DNA from: CALBGR01 sp964499935
GTDB lineage: Bacteria > Patescibacteriota > Saccharimonadia > Saccharimonadales > UBA4665
Assembly: GCA_964499935.1 (NCBI GenBank)
Contig: CAZCMS010000001.1
Coordinates: 310,001-374,000, forward strand
DNA length: 64,000 nucleotides
Reading direction: 5' to 3'
The translations under genes were made by a program, and so were the position numbers. The notes beneath the pieces are model-generated. The model did no database searches. It was given only the letters and a program-made list of their open reading frames with translations, and was not told where the DNA came from. Position 1 is the first letter of the stretch; each line of letters begins with the position of its first letter. Shown one piece after another: positions 23,702 to 32,209 of the stretch.

Positions 23702-25359
23702 TGCACGAAATCTTCATTATCTAAGAACCCTTGCCAGGGTTCTTTTAGTTTATAAGTGACTTCTGACCCCTTAAAAGTGCCGTCTTTGACTGGGTGAATT
23801 GTAAAGTTTAAGAAGAAAATTCGGAGCAGTTCATCCATCTGCTTCATATCGCGTATTTTGCCCAAAATAACAGGGGTGGACTCAAGAAGTTTGAGATATT
23901 CTTGAAAAGTTGGAATTGAGTCTTTCATGTTCTCTCTGCGCCTTAAAACTTCTTGATAATTAGCTTTATAATCCTCAACCTCACTTGAATACTTATCAAG
24001 GTCATAGTGCTCTTTGAGTTCGGGGTTCTTTAGGACTAGATCCTTTGTAGAATTGTATGCTTCTTCTTTGATCCCAACCGTTTTTTTCAATCGAGCAATA
24101 TCGCTGTCTATTTCAGCAGATTTTTTCTTAGCCTCTTTCTTGGCAAGCTTAACGTATTCTGCGTAGTTGCTCTTGGTAACAAATAAATACTGATTAAAGA
24201 ATTGCTGGGCGGCATCGATTACTAACGCAGCTCTAGCGGACTTATTGTACATCTTGCAGTCGTCAGTCTCGCATTTATAGTAGTATCGTGCGTGAATAAC
24301 TTCTTTGGTCTTCTTGTCTCTCTTAGGTATGAGCATGGATGTGAGCGTCTTATTGCATACGCTACAGTAAACCATCCCTCGTAATAAATCTGCTTTTACG
24401 CCGTCTTTGAGTGGTCTATTGATGGTTACTATTTTTGAAGAGTCAAGGCTATCAATCTTATTTATTTTCAAGAACTCATCAACGGTCACCATAGGGGTAA
24501 AACCGTATACATCTACGAGGTCAACATAATTCTTGCCCCAGTCGTGGACACCTGCGTAGTGGGGGCTTCTCAGTAGATTTGAGACATCATCTTTGCTCCA
24601 AGTATGGGACACTGGCTCTGCCCCTTGGCGTTTTTGGACAGTATAGTTTTGCTCATTTATCCAAAGTCTAATGTTTTTCTGTGATTCACCAGAAAGTGCC
24701 ATTTTGAACATATGCTTAACCTTTACAAAATTAATTGGGTCTGGCTGGAAATATCGTCTTGCATCAATAATGTAGCCATGTTTGAACTTCCCAAGAAACT
24801 CACCGTCTTCAACGGCACGTCTATTGCCCCTATCTACTGACTCTGATAGGTGTTCTGAGTATTGTTTCGCCATCACAAAAGTAATGCCTAATAACATTTT
24901 TCCAGCGGGCGTATTTTCGAACGTGAAGGTAGGGAACCTGAGGTCACGTATAAGCCCTCTATCCACAAGATCAATGATGACTCCAGCTTCTTTCATGTTG
25001 CGTGATAAACGATCAGGGTGCCAAGCTATTAGCCCATCAACTCGTCCTAACTCTATGTCTCGTACCATTGCTGAAAATTGTTCGCGAGTATCAGCAACTT
25101 TAGCAGAATAGCTTTCTTGGTACACTTTTACGACTTTTAGCGGTGCGGCCTCTGAATCTCGTGGAGTGACTACCTTTTCCATGCAGTCTCGAATTTGATC
25201 CTCTATAGATGAAGCTTGTTTGTCTTCACTGGTAGTTGATTTTCTGGCGTACAAAGCATAGCTGACTGTGCTGCTATCTACTTCTTCTTGCTTATCTGGT
25301 TGCCCTGCCTTCAGTAGCTCTAGCAGTGCTTGTCTATCGTTAGAATGACTCATATACAT
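23644..25359 (-). CDS. Large serine recombinase / site-specific integrase
   Basis: 571 residues. The N-terminal catalytic domain has the nucleophile Ser in ALYARKSTTSE, SIEDQIRDC, and DRLSRNMKEAG (active-site Arg pair). A recombinase domain follows (about 190-290), then a zinc ribbon (CSVCNKTL ... YYYKCETDDC), a coiled-coil Lys/Glu-rich region (about 405-490) and a short tail. The last 18 codons lie inside the tRNA-Gly gene read backwards, so the tail (KETLTPGLFLGKEAL) is encoded by tRNA sequence. This marks the left edge of an integrated element. TATATA just before the ATG suggests leaderless expression. Confidence 0.92.
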   Translation of the reverse strand: MYMSHSNDRQALLELLKAGQPDKQEEVDSSTVSYALYARKSTTSEDKQASSIEDQIRDCMEKVVTPRDSEAAPLKVVKVYQESYSAKVADTREQFSAMVRDIELGRVDGLIAWHPDRLSRNMKEAGVIIDLVDRGLIRDLRFPTFTFENTPAGKMLLGITFVMAKQYSEHLSESVDRGNRRAVEDGEFLGKFKHGYIIDARRYFQPDPINFVKVKHMFKMALSGESQKNIRLWINEQNYTVQKRQGAEPVSHTWSKDDVSNLLRSPHYAGVHDWGKNYVDLVDVYGFTPMVTVDEFLKINKIDSLDSSKIVTINRPLKDGVKADLLRGMVYCSVCNKTLTSMLIPKRDKKTKEVIHARYYYKCETDDCKMYNKSARAALVIDAAQQFFNQYLFVTKSNYAEYVKLAKKEAKKKSAEIDSDIARLKKTVGIKEEAYNSTKDLVLKNPELKEHYDLDKYSSEVEDYKANYQEVLRRRENMKDSIPTFQEYLKLLESTPVILGKIRDMKQMDELLRIFFLNFTIHPVKDGTFKGSEVTYKLKEPWQGFLDNEDFVHGAGKETLTPGLFLGKEAL

Positions 25360-25395
25360 AAGTATATATAGTTAGAGCTACTTTAGGCTATGGGA

Positions 25396-25563
25396 TTAAA
25401 GGATGATTTTTATGCCATCTTTGATTAAAAATGGCTTTTTATCTTCTGTAGTATCTAAATATTTATCTAGAATGTCTACAAGTACAGTGTAATCAGCAGA
25501 ACACTTGTTTAGAGGTGCTGAAGCTGACACAACTGTAATAACCCAAGACTTGTTTATAGCTCG
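25396..25563 (-). pseudogene. Short open frame or gene remnant upstream of the recombinase
   Basis: A 55-codon open frame (RAINKSWVITVV ... KDGIKIIL) without ATG; a GTG at 25530 would give 44 residues. Further upstream, other frames carry protein-like stretches (LSAGFECYVSDSEDIVKNL and NGRFTLLGGESYDEL) broken by stops. This may be a decayed gene or two tiny overlapping genes. The rest of 25360-25835 shows no other feature. Confidence 0.3.
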
Positions 25564-25835
25564 TCATAGGATTCTCCGCCTAGCAAAGTAAATCGACCGT
25601 TTTACATCGCTTGAGTTTACAGTTTCTCTACAAGTTTTTCACGATATCCTCGCTATCGCTGACGTAGCATTCAAAACCTGCGCTTAATAATATTGTAGAC
25701 AACATTATCGCTGATTTCCTAGTACTTGCATATGGTAGAAAATAGCATATTCATGCACTAGGTTTTAGTGTATACTTACCGATTCTTCACTGATCCGTCT
25801 CTGATATTCAATTGCTTACTAAAATTGTAGGGTGT

Positions 25836-26054
25836 CTAAATGCCCTTGAAAAAGTCAGCTATATTTACGTTCAAGGCTTTGGCAATTTTATTCATTGTTC
25901 CAAGTCTAGCCCAGCGTTTTCCAGTCTCAATGTAGGCAATAGCAACCACGCTCATATCAACTTTCTCGGCAAGTTGTTGCTGGGTTACACCTTTGCTTTT
26001 TCTTATATTGGCAACTTGCTTGCCAAATGATTTCATTAATTTTTTCTCAGTCAT
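25836..26054 (-). CDS. XRE/Cro-CI family HTH regulator
   Basis: 72 residues, a bare helix-turn-helix: GKQVANIRKSKGVTQQQLAE (helices 1-2), VDMSVVAIAYIETGKR (turn and recognition helix), then NKIAKALNVNIADFF. Start may be ATG 26054 or 26036. Such minimal regulators usually control the mobile element that carries them; it lies between the recombinase and a divergent exported-protein gene, so the shared upstream region (26055-26168) may hold its operator. Confidence 0.85.
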   Translation of the reverse strand: MTEKKLMKSFGKQVANIRKSKGVTQQQLAEKVDMSVVAIAYIETGKRWARLGTMNKIAKALNVNIADFFKGI

Positions 26055-26168
26055 GCTTTAAGGTTAGAAATAATAAACAAGTAGTTACATAAACAGTTAG
26101 TTTATTATTTTGAAGAACTGTGCTATTTTTAACAGATAGAACTTAAACAAGGAGTATAGGTATTCGGA

Positions 26169-26657
26169 ATGGACAAAAATACTAACAACAAAGCATGGTA
26201 CAAAAAGTGGTGGGTATGGGTTATCGCAGTAGTAGTACTGCTTGGTATTGCGGGTGCAGCAACTCCAGAAGATACAGAAAACAAAACAGCTAATCAGCAG
26301 GAAAGTGCGACCACAAAAACAGAAGAGCCTAAAGAATGGGTGAAAGTCTCTGAGCTCACTGGCAGTACGCGTGAAGCAAACGGTGAAGTCATGGAGCTTA
26401 CAACTGGCGCAGCGCGTGTGAAATACACCGTGAACGCAGCCTCTGACACTGGTACGGCATTTATCTATCTACTCCCAGAAGGCTGGACGTCTACCAAGAA
26501 CGCCCAGGGCGAAATGAATATATCCGCACAAGACATTACCACTTTCGGCTCAAAGAGCGGTGAAGAGGTGCTTAAGAAGCCAGCAGGTAAGTATTACGTC
26601 TATGTTAATACATCATCAATCATTGATTACACCGTAACCGTTGAGGAGCAGAAGTAA
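26169..26657 (+). CDS. Membrane-anchored exported protein
   Basis: 162 residues. A transmembrane segment at about 15-33 (WWVWVIAVVVLLGIAGAA), a Glu/Thr/Lys linker, then an extracellular domain of about 100 residues with beta-strand character (VKYTVNAAS, TAFIYLLPEGW, YYVYVNTSS, DYTVTVEEQ), resembling small beta-sandwich domains. No catalytic motif. GGAG lies about 17 nt before the ATG, too far to be certain. Probably co-transcribed with the TM2 gene directly downstream. Confidence 0.7.
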   Translation: MDKNTNNKAWYKKWWVWVIAVVVLLGIAGAATPEDTENKTANQQESATTKTEEPKEWVKVSELTGSTREANGEVMELTTGAARVKYTVNAASDTGTAFIYLLPEGWTSTKNAQGEMNISAQDITTFGSKSGEEVLKKPAGKYYVYVNTSSIIDYTVTVEEQK

Positions 26658-26658
26658 G

Positions 26659-26883
26659 ATGAAAGACCGCAATACTTACAAGATACTAACAGTATTAAGC
26701 TGGCTATTCCCTATGAATCGCTTCTATCTAGGTGAAAAAGTGACACTCGGTAGGATTATTACGATGAACTATTTTTTGTTCGGTGTGCTACCTGATCTCT
26801 TTTATATGGATAAACGTTTCGATGAAGCAATGGCAAGGCGAGGGTTTACGAATACAAATATTCGTAATGTACAAGGAAAATAG
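26659..26883 (+). CDS. TM2-domain-like membrane protein
   Basis: 74 residues from MKDRNTYKILTVLSWL. The two hydrophobic segments around the NRFYLGEKVTLGR loop match the TM2 domain pattern (HRFYLG), with Asn for the usual His. Start at 26659 lies 2 bp after the previous stop. TM2 proteins are widespread and of unknown function. Confidence 0.65.
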   Translation: MKDRNTYKILTVLSWLFPMNRFYLGEKVTLGRIITMNYFLFGVLPDLFYMDKRFDEAMARRGFTNTNIRNVQGK

Positions 26884-26910
26884 CGAGTACAATTTCCGAA
26901 TCTATATATG

Positions 26911-27453
26911 CTAAAGTAGCGCCTCAATGGTGGAATTTAGTTTGGACGTAGATAACTGGTATATAGCCTCATTGCGTAAATCACCAGCAATATCTATAGT
27001 TATTAATTCTGTGCGATCAAACATACTTTTAGGCATATCTTTATGGTTTGCTGTCATGATCAGCATTTTATTCTTGCGGTATTTGTACGCAACCGTACAG
27101 AGTAAGGCATCGGTATAGCTCGGACCCTTGTCTTTTTTAGAGAAAGATTTTGCATACGCGATCTTAAAGACCTGCTCTTGTTCTAGTATTTCCTCTACTC
27201 TATTTAATACAGTTACATTCAGCCCTTTGATAAAGTCTAGGCGCTCATTGTAGCCTTTAATGGTATCGGCATTGCGACTAAACTCGTAAACTACGGAAGG
27301 TATAGTAATTAACGCACAACCACCTTCAGAAATCGAAGTCAATAGATCTAGAAATGGATCAGATTTTGAGGCATTAATAAAAACTGTAGTATCTAATAGT
27401 AAATACTTATTATTAAGATCCGTTGCCAGCGAGTGGGTATGTTGAATTTTCAA
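26911..27453 (-). CDS. PIN-domain ribonuclease-like protein
   Basis: 180 residues. The acidic PIN residues are in place: Asp in KYLLLDTTVFINAS, Glu in IPSVVYEFSR, Asp in GPSYTDALLCTVAY, and Asn/Asp in TANHKDMPKS. PIN proteins are metal-dependent RNases, often VapC-type toxins. It overlaps the small upstream gene by 41 bp, the arrangement of a toxin-antitoxin pair, but the N-terminal extension and longer loops differ from classical VapC (about 130 residues). Toxicity is inferred only. Confidence 0.7.
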   Translation of the reverse strand: MKIQHTHSLATDLNNKYLLLDTTVFINASKSDPFLDLLTSISEGGCALITIPSVVYEFSRNADTIKGYNERLDFIKGLNVTVLNRVEEILEQEQVFKIAYAKSFSKKDKGPSYTDALLCTVAYKYRKNKMLIMTANHKDMPKSMFDRTELITIDIAGDLRNEAIYQLSTSKLNSTIEALL

Positions 27454-27625
27454 CTGTATAATCCTCTACAGTCTTACGGATTTCTTTGGCAAGCTTTCTG
27501 AGTTTTATTAGGTCAGGCTTATTCGGGCTGCTATCTGGCAGCGAAGTTGAGTAGGTGGGGGAACTGAGTTGCTTCTCTAGTTCTTTAATCTTTTGTTCAT
27601 TAATCATAAGCATATCTCCATTCAC
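27413..27625 (-). CDS. Small helical protein, possible antitoxin partner of the PIN protein
   Basis: 70 residues or fewer (alternative starts at 27613 and 27607, MLMINEQ and MINEQ). Charged helix (NEQKIKELEKQLSS), a Ser/Pro linker, a second helix (DLIKLRKLAKEIRKTVEDY) and a short tail. The gene overlaps the PIN gene by 41 bp in another frame. Antitoxin role is inferred from position only. The 210 bp upstream (27626-27835) hold no gene I can support. Confidence 0.5.
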   Translation of the reverse strand: MNGDMLMINEQKIKELEKQLSSPTYSTSLPDSSPNKPDLIKLRKLAKEIRKTVEDYTVENSTYPLAGNGS

Positions 27626-27835
27626 AGTATAGCAAGTAATAACCGTGTGTGATATGAGGTTTTTTGCAGATTTATATTCTAATTTATATTCTTTATCACC
27701 GCTAAGAATTGGCTATACATTTAGCGTTTGCAGCGTGTCCAGTAGTTATTCAAAGAATTCTTCATGATATTGGCTAATGTTGGTGTAGCCCTCGTGACTA
27801 TTATCAATTGAGTGTCGGTACTTACACTATTAGGA

Positions 27836-29530
27836 CTATTGCGGAGTTACAATCACATTCTTTACTTCATCATACTTTTCTTCAAAATTTTCAGCAGATA
27901 AAAGACGTGTACCAATCTCGACTCTATGAAACTTGTTCTCGTTTTTCATATACTTTTGTACGGATTCATCTATAGCTGAAAAAATACTCTGGCTGTCAAT
28001 TGCTAGTAGGTATTTTTCCAATGCCCCAAACATGTCATCCAGCTTCTCTTTGGCTGTTTCATTCTTTATAAAAGAGTCGATACAGAAAGGTAATTTATAT
28101 CTTCCAAACTCAGATATAAGTCGCATATAGGTAAGGTAAATTCCTAAGTAGGTCTGATTAACATTTACACCACTTGATTTAGGAGTGCTGAAATTCTCAA
28201 ATTCTATATCATTTATATTTGAGCCTCTCATCATAATAGTCAGCTCGTTTACATATTCACGATATGAGCGCTCGATTTTATCAACTAACTCCTTTGATTT
28301 TTTTACTGCTTCTCTCTTCTCTTTATTTTTGCTTTTTATATCTGATTCAATATAACCGATGGATGCATCAAGTTCATTGATGATAGTAGCAAACTCTTCT
28401 TGTGATTTTTTCTTTGAGACATCCTCGATATATTCTGCAATAGAATTTAGCTCTGTATTCGAGTCTAACTCCTTGGAGAGCCTTGTATACTCGATACTAG
28501 ACTCTTCTTCGCTTGCAATAGCTTGCGCCAGTTTTTCATGTACTTTGTTTATCTCATGACCAGTAACCGCAATAAGGTGATTAACTTCAAACATATCGGT
28601 GCTGATGTTCATTCTGGTACGAATTTGTTCTTCTGTTAGCTCGGAGTTGCAGTGTTTGCATACTGATTTGATGAATTCATAATCAGCGTTCAGCATTTTT
28701 AATATACTTTTATATTCTTCAGAACTTTTTTTAAGCTGATCTAAATCTCGCTGAAGCTTGATCCTACTAGCCTTGTCTTTGATATATTTTTTATTCGCTT
28801 CATCCATGAGACCTATAAATATGTCTATGTTCTCCTTGTTGTTTTCAAGTGGGTTAACTATTGCGGATACTTCATGTGTGTGTGCATCTGAATCAGATTC
28901 GATATAATCCATATATACATCGTTGATGCTTGATCTCTTAACCTCTAGCGTCTTTTTTTCTGCGGTAAGTCGCTTAATTTTTTCCTTTGCTCTCAATTCT
29001 TCATCGTCGGTGATATTAAGTATGTAGTCGAATATGTTCTTTGGTACATCCCTATACATTTGCACCTCGTTTGTGGCAGAAAAAAATCTCTTAGACCATG
29101 ACTCATCTTGGTCAACGTAAAATGGCGTAATCAATGCTGAAGGATAGGAAATAGACTTAGTCATATTTGTCTTACTTATCGTCAGCTTCATGTCGACTCC
29201 AAGTTTTTCGGACAGCCATCTTGTATACTCAGTCAAAGTAAGTGAGTCTACGCTATCGGATACATAAAAGAGCTCACCGACTCTAATGACGAATAGCTTT
29301 TCGTCTGTCCTCTCGTTGTACAGACTAAGCTTGATTATCATTTTAGTTGGATGCCATTTTATCGGAAATTGCTTTATATCAAGTCCAAGACCGTAATACA
29401 TTGTCTTCAGTAAGCTTGATTTGCCTTGACTGTTACTTTTACTGACTAGTAGATTTGCACCAGCTTTAAATGAGTATTCTCCCGCTTCGCCATTATCCTT
29501 ATCAATGATCAGAATTTTTTCGACAATCAT
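27836..29530 (-). CDS. SMC/ABC-type ATPase (ABC-3C or Lamassu LmuB-like)
   Basis: 564 residues. Walker A at about 31-42 (SKSNSQGKSSLLKT), a central region with long coiled coils (about 175-260 and 320-420) around a CKHCNSEL zinc-hook-like CxxC at about 290, and a C-terminal half with YLPF-type Walker B remnant (YKLPFCIDSFIKNE). The layout is Rad50/SMC-like and matches the ATPases of ABC-three-component and Lamassu defence systems. Its start overlaps the nuclease stop (TAATG), so the two are made together. The expected Asp-Glu of Walker B is Asp-Ser here. Confidence 0.78.
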   Translation of the reverse strand: MIVEKILIIDKDNGEAGEYSFKAGANLLVSKSNSQGKSSLLKTMYYGLGLDIKQFPIKWHPTKMIIKLSLYNERTDEKLFVIRVGELFYVSDSVDSLTLTEYTRWLSEKLGVDMKLTISKTNMTKSISYPSALITPFYVDQDESWSKRFFSATNEVQMYRDVPKNIFDYILNITDDEELRAKEKIKRLTAEKKTLEVKRSSINDVYMDYIESDSDAHTHEVSAIVNPLENNKENIDIFIGLMDEANKKYIKDKASRIKLQRDLDQLKKSSEEYKSILKMLNADYEFIKSVCKHCNSELTEEQIRTRMNISTDMFEVNHLIAVTGHEINKVHEKLAQAIASEEESSIEYTRLSKELDSNTELNSIAEYIEDVSKKKSQEEFATIINELDASIGYIESDIKSKNKEKREAVKKSKELVDKIERSYREYVNELTIMMRGSNINDIEFENFSTPKSSGVNVNQTYLGIYLTYMRLISEFGRYKLPFCIDSFIKNETAKEKLDDMFGALEKYLLAIDSQSIFSAIDESVQKYMKNENKFHRVEIGTRLLSAENFEEKYDEVKNVIVTPQ

Positions 29531-30489
29531 TATTTCACCCTTCTATCAAAGACTAACTGACTATATGCATCGATTACTACTGCGACTCTTGTTATTTTAT
29601 CTGGTATCCCATCGAAGTCGACGGTAGCTAGGACTTGTTCAAGTACTTCGCTTTCCTCCATTTCCAGAATGTCGAGCTTTTCGATTTCTCGCATAGCATC
29701 ATCATAGAATGACTTATAAATTGCCGCAACTGCAACTCTCCTATTTTTAAGCGCCTCTTTTTTTGCAGTACTGTAGTTTAACTTATCAAGCACATCTTCA
29801 AAACACTTAACTTTATATGTATTACTGAATATCATTGATAAGTCCTGAGATGTTAATTTTTTCTTCTTTAAATCCAATTCATCCTTTATAACTTTCTCAC
29901 TTTGTTGGTCGATGCGCAGACACAATTCTTGTAATGATGCCATGCCATGGTTATTGTCGACGGGAATACCCTGTTCAACCATTACACCTTTGAGGTAGGT
30001 CATGGCATCTTCCATGTTGGCTTTAAACTTGGTTAATACGAGTCTAGAGTTTTGTAGTTTTGATTCAGACATTTTTGGAAGTTTTCTGTTTATCTCATTA
30101 ATTGCATCGGATGTATACTCAAATACATCCGCCCCACCTTTAAATACTAGTGGCTTAGCTTCATCTAGGTACTTTGAGCTATTGGTGAAACTTGGAGATA
30201 CTACTTTATAGAAACTAGTACCTTCGCTGCCATTTGCATGGTTTTTTTCTAATACAGAATCCTTACCGTCTTTTCTTTTTGTTAAAGCAGCTATACCCAT
30301 GTGACTACTCTTGATCTGAATATACGTGTTTATATTATCCAGCATTACGACTATATCGTCTTTGGATTCAATGTACATCTCAAAATTTTCTTCACTCAAA
30401 TAGTGCAATACAGAAATAAGGACAACAACTGATTTCTGATAGTTAAACCCTTTAATTGCGTGGGCTCCGCCATTATCGATTAAGGTCAT
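29530..30489 (-). CDS. DUF4297/Cap4-like restriction-type nuclease
   Basis: 319 residues. The N terminus GGAHAIKGFNYQKSVVVL matches the GG-GFxYQ opening of DUF4297/Cap4 nucleases. The PD-(D/E)xK core is visible as YIESKDDIVV (Glu and Asp) and YIQIKSS (QxK). The remaining 240 residues are helical and unrecognised, possibly a partner-binding domain. It heads a two-gene operon with the SMC-like ATPase, as in Lamassu. TATAAT lies 10 nt before the ATG, so it can be expressed apart from the reverse transcriptase 107 bp upstream. Confidence 0.75.
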   Translation of the reverse strand: MTLIDNGGAHAIKGFNYQKSVVVLISVLHYLSEENFEMYIESKDDIVVMLDNINTYIQIKSSHMGIAALTKRKDGKDSVLEKNHANGSEGTSFYKVVSPSFTNSSKYLDEAKPLVFKGGADVFEYTSDAINEINRKLPKMSESKLQNSRLVLTKFKANMEDAMTYLKGVMVEQGIPVDNNHGMASLQELCLRIDQQSEKVIKDELDLKKKKLTSQDLSMIFSNTYKVKCFEDVLDKLNYSTAKKEALKNRRVAVAAIYKSFYDDAMREIEKLDILEMEESEVLEQVLATVDFDGIPDKITRVAVVIDAYSQLVFDRRVK

Positions 30490-30499
30490 GATTAATATA

Positions 30500-30505
30500 A
30501 TTATA
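30500..30505 (-). promoter_or_regulatory. -10 box of the nuclease-ATPase operon
   Basis: Perfect TATAAT on the minus strand, 10 nt before the ATG at 30489. The -35 is weak. Expected leader about 4 nt. Confidence 0.5.
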
Positions 30506-30596
30506 ACATCTTTATGTAATTAATACGAATTATTGACATTATGTTGAATGGCACCTTCCAGTTTAATGATTCTATAGTTGATTTTTGACGCTACAA

Positions 30597-31493
30597 TCAA
30601 TTGGACTCGGTCTTTATATTTAAGCGTTTATCTAGCTTTCTAGCGTGAGACTTACTAATTGAGCGTATATATGAAATCCTTCCTGTGACACGTGGGTTAA
30701 TTGACCCAGACTTCATGATGTCGCGTTGAACCATGCGAATATATTTTCTACCTACACTAACCCTAGAATTTACAACAAGTCCTGTAATCTCCATGCGATC
30801 TCTGGATTTTATGAGCTTAAGTTTTCTTCTATTTACTTTAAAGCCTGACTTTTCAATGGTGCCCAAAATCTCATCAATGACCGAATAAAGGGTAGAATAA
30901 CTTCCAGAAAACGTAAGATCATCAACATACTGAGTGAACATTAGATTATTTTTGAGTGCGATAAGATTTAGTTTTTCTGAAAGTGGTGCGAGTACAAGAT
31001 TGCAGAGACTTGGGCTAGTCGGTGCTCCTTGTGGGAGTCGATTCCCGTATGTTGTGAGCTTTGTGAGTAGATTGGCTACTACTGGAGAACAGCCAAGCAT
31101 TTCTCTACACACTTTGTATACATCAGCTGATCGTATGCTTGGGAAGCAATCAGATATGTCTATAAGAAGAATAGCTTCTTGTGTTATATGGGGCTGGGCA
31201 TTTTGATATGTGCTACGTTTAGGAATGCTACCTGTTGTATAGGCGGGCAGGTTCTCGCAAAGCTCAGCGAGTAATTTTTTGTTGATTCGCTGCTGTATTT
31301 TACGGATGGCTTTATTTGGATTATCAATTTTGCGTTCTTTCAGGCGACCGTCACGCTTTCTTTCACTGACCACAAAGGGCTTATAATAATCTTTTCTTGT
31401 TTTAGAGACAGCTTCAAGAACATTACGCGAAATACCCAACTGGAAAGCAAGTTTATTTAAAGATAATATTTGTTCTGCCAACACTAACCTCAA
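30597..31493 (-). CDS. Retron-type reverse transcriptase
   Basis: 298 residues, compact as in retrons. RT motifs in order: LLIDISDCFPSIR (motif A Asp), RLPQGAPTSPSLCNLVLAPL (motif B), QYVDDLTFSGS (motif C as YVDD rather than the usual YADD), then FKVNRRKLKLI and MEITGLVVNSR, the counterpart of the retron VTG motif with Ile for Val. Start is TTG at 31493, 18 bp after the stop of the 52-residue gene. Retron RTs copy part of a linked RNA into branched DNA used in phage defence. It sits next to a nuclease and an SMC-like ATPase. Confidence 0.85.
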   Translation of the reverse strand: MRLVLAEQILSLNKLAFQLGISRNVLEAVSKTRKDYYKPFVVSERKRDGRLKERKIDNPNKAIRKIQQRINKKLLAELCENLPAYTTGSIPKRSTYQNAQPHITQEAILLIDISDCFPSIRSADVYKVCREMLGCSPVVANLLTKLTTYGNRLPQGAPTSPSLCNLVLAPLSEKLNLIALKNNLMFTQYVDDLTFSGSYSTLYSVIDEILGTIEKSGFKVNRRKLKLIKSRDRMEITGLVVNSRVSVGRKYIRMVQRDIMKSGSINPRVTGRISYIRSISKSHARKLDKRLNIKTESN

Positions 31494-31511
31494 ATTTGAT
31501 TAAGATTACTG

Positions 31512-31670
31512 TTAGAAGAACGAGGTAAGCCAAGCTACTAACCGACGTAACAGAGTTGCAAGGAACTCGATCTCTCGAGTCTCTATCTTTCTGTCGGACG
31601 TCTTAATGGTCAGCTCTTCGTTACCCCGTCGCACGCTAATACTAGTGCGCTTGGAGCTAAATGTTGCCAT
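31512..31670 (-). CDS. 52-residue protein upstream of the retron RT
   Basis: Starts MATFSSKRTSISVRRGNEEL and ends with an amphipathic, Trp/Phe/Leu-rich helix (FLATLLRRLVAWLTSFF). GGAAAGGA lies 8 nt before the ATG, and the gene is 18 bp from the RT start. Two strands and a C-terminal membrane-active-looking helix are predicted. The same stretch also forms RNA hairpins (ACTCGA-GAGA-TCGAGT near 31569-31584; CGCAC/GTGCG), so part of it could belong to the retron RNA. Confidence 0.55.
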   Translation of the reverse strand: MATFSSKRTSISVRRGNEELTIKTSDRKIETREIEFLATLLRRLVAWLTSFF

Positions 31671-31870
31671 TGCTCATCCTTTCCGTTGTGAGACGACTAA
31701 AGTGTCGCTCGTGTCCCAATTTCTCGTCACGATAAAGGTTGTGCTACGTTTGTCGTTCCCCTAAACATCACGGATTTACGCGTTACTACCCGTCTGTGTC
31801 CCATCTGTTAATAACCTCAATTCTTAACTAATAGAGATATATTAACGAATAAGGCAGTAGGTGGGGTAGA
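31671..31870 (-). other. Candidate leader / retron ncRNA region
   Basis: No gene is seen. On the minus strand it contains two related GGGACAC-x-CG stretches about 105 bp apart (31802-31791 and 31716-31702), a CGAC/GTCG hairpin, and a TCGTG/CACGA stem. GTTAAGAATTGAGG near 31835-31822 could pair, with bulges, with CCTCGTTCTTCTAAC at 31525-31511, like retron a1/a2 ends, but this would enclose the 52-residue gene. Retron RNAs normally lie just upstream of the RT, so this is where to look. Confidence 0.3.
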
Positions 31871-32209
31871 AAAATATGCAAGCCTTGCGACTTGCGATCA
31901 ATTACGCTTGCGCTATGAATCGATCAGTGCCTTGCGGCTGCCACGACGATACTAGTTGGACTGGAAAGTTGCTGTTATGTACTCGAGCTAACGACATCTT
32001 ATACAGATGGAATGCCCGCCAATTACGATTATACTGTTCAATAATTAATTTATCATTAAATTTGAGAAGATACTTTAGTAAATGATTTTTTCAATAGAAT
32101 TACTTCCGACTTGTGGTGATTCGAGAACGGATATAGTGAGGTTGTCTATCAGGTATCCAAAGAGTTTAAGCAAGTTCTGTTCCGTTGCACCATACCTTCG
32201 ACTTTGGAA
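31871..32209. other. Intergenic AT-rich stretch before the GC-rich insert
   Basis: No gene or RNA that I can support. Composition changes from AT-rich to GC-rich around 32165-32215. An inverted repeat TCCAAAG (32157-32163 region) with CTTTGGA (about 32202-32208) lies at the boundary. Confidence 0.3.

Noticed and set aside
31861..32160. Search for a copy of the tRNA-Gly 3' end as the right attachment site
   Set aside because: No repeat of the tRNA segment was found here or near 35.1 kb; serine recombinases need only a very short shared core, so the right end stays undefined.
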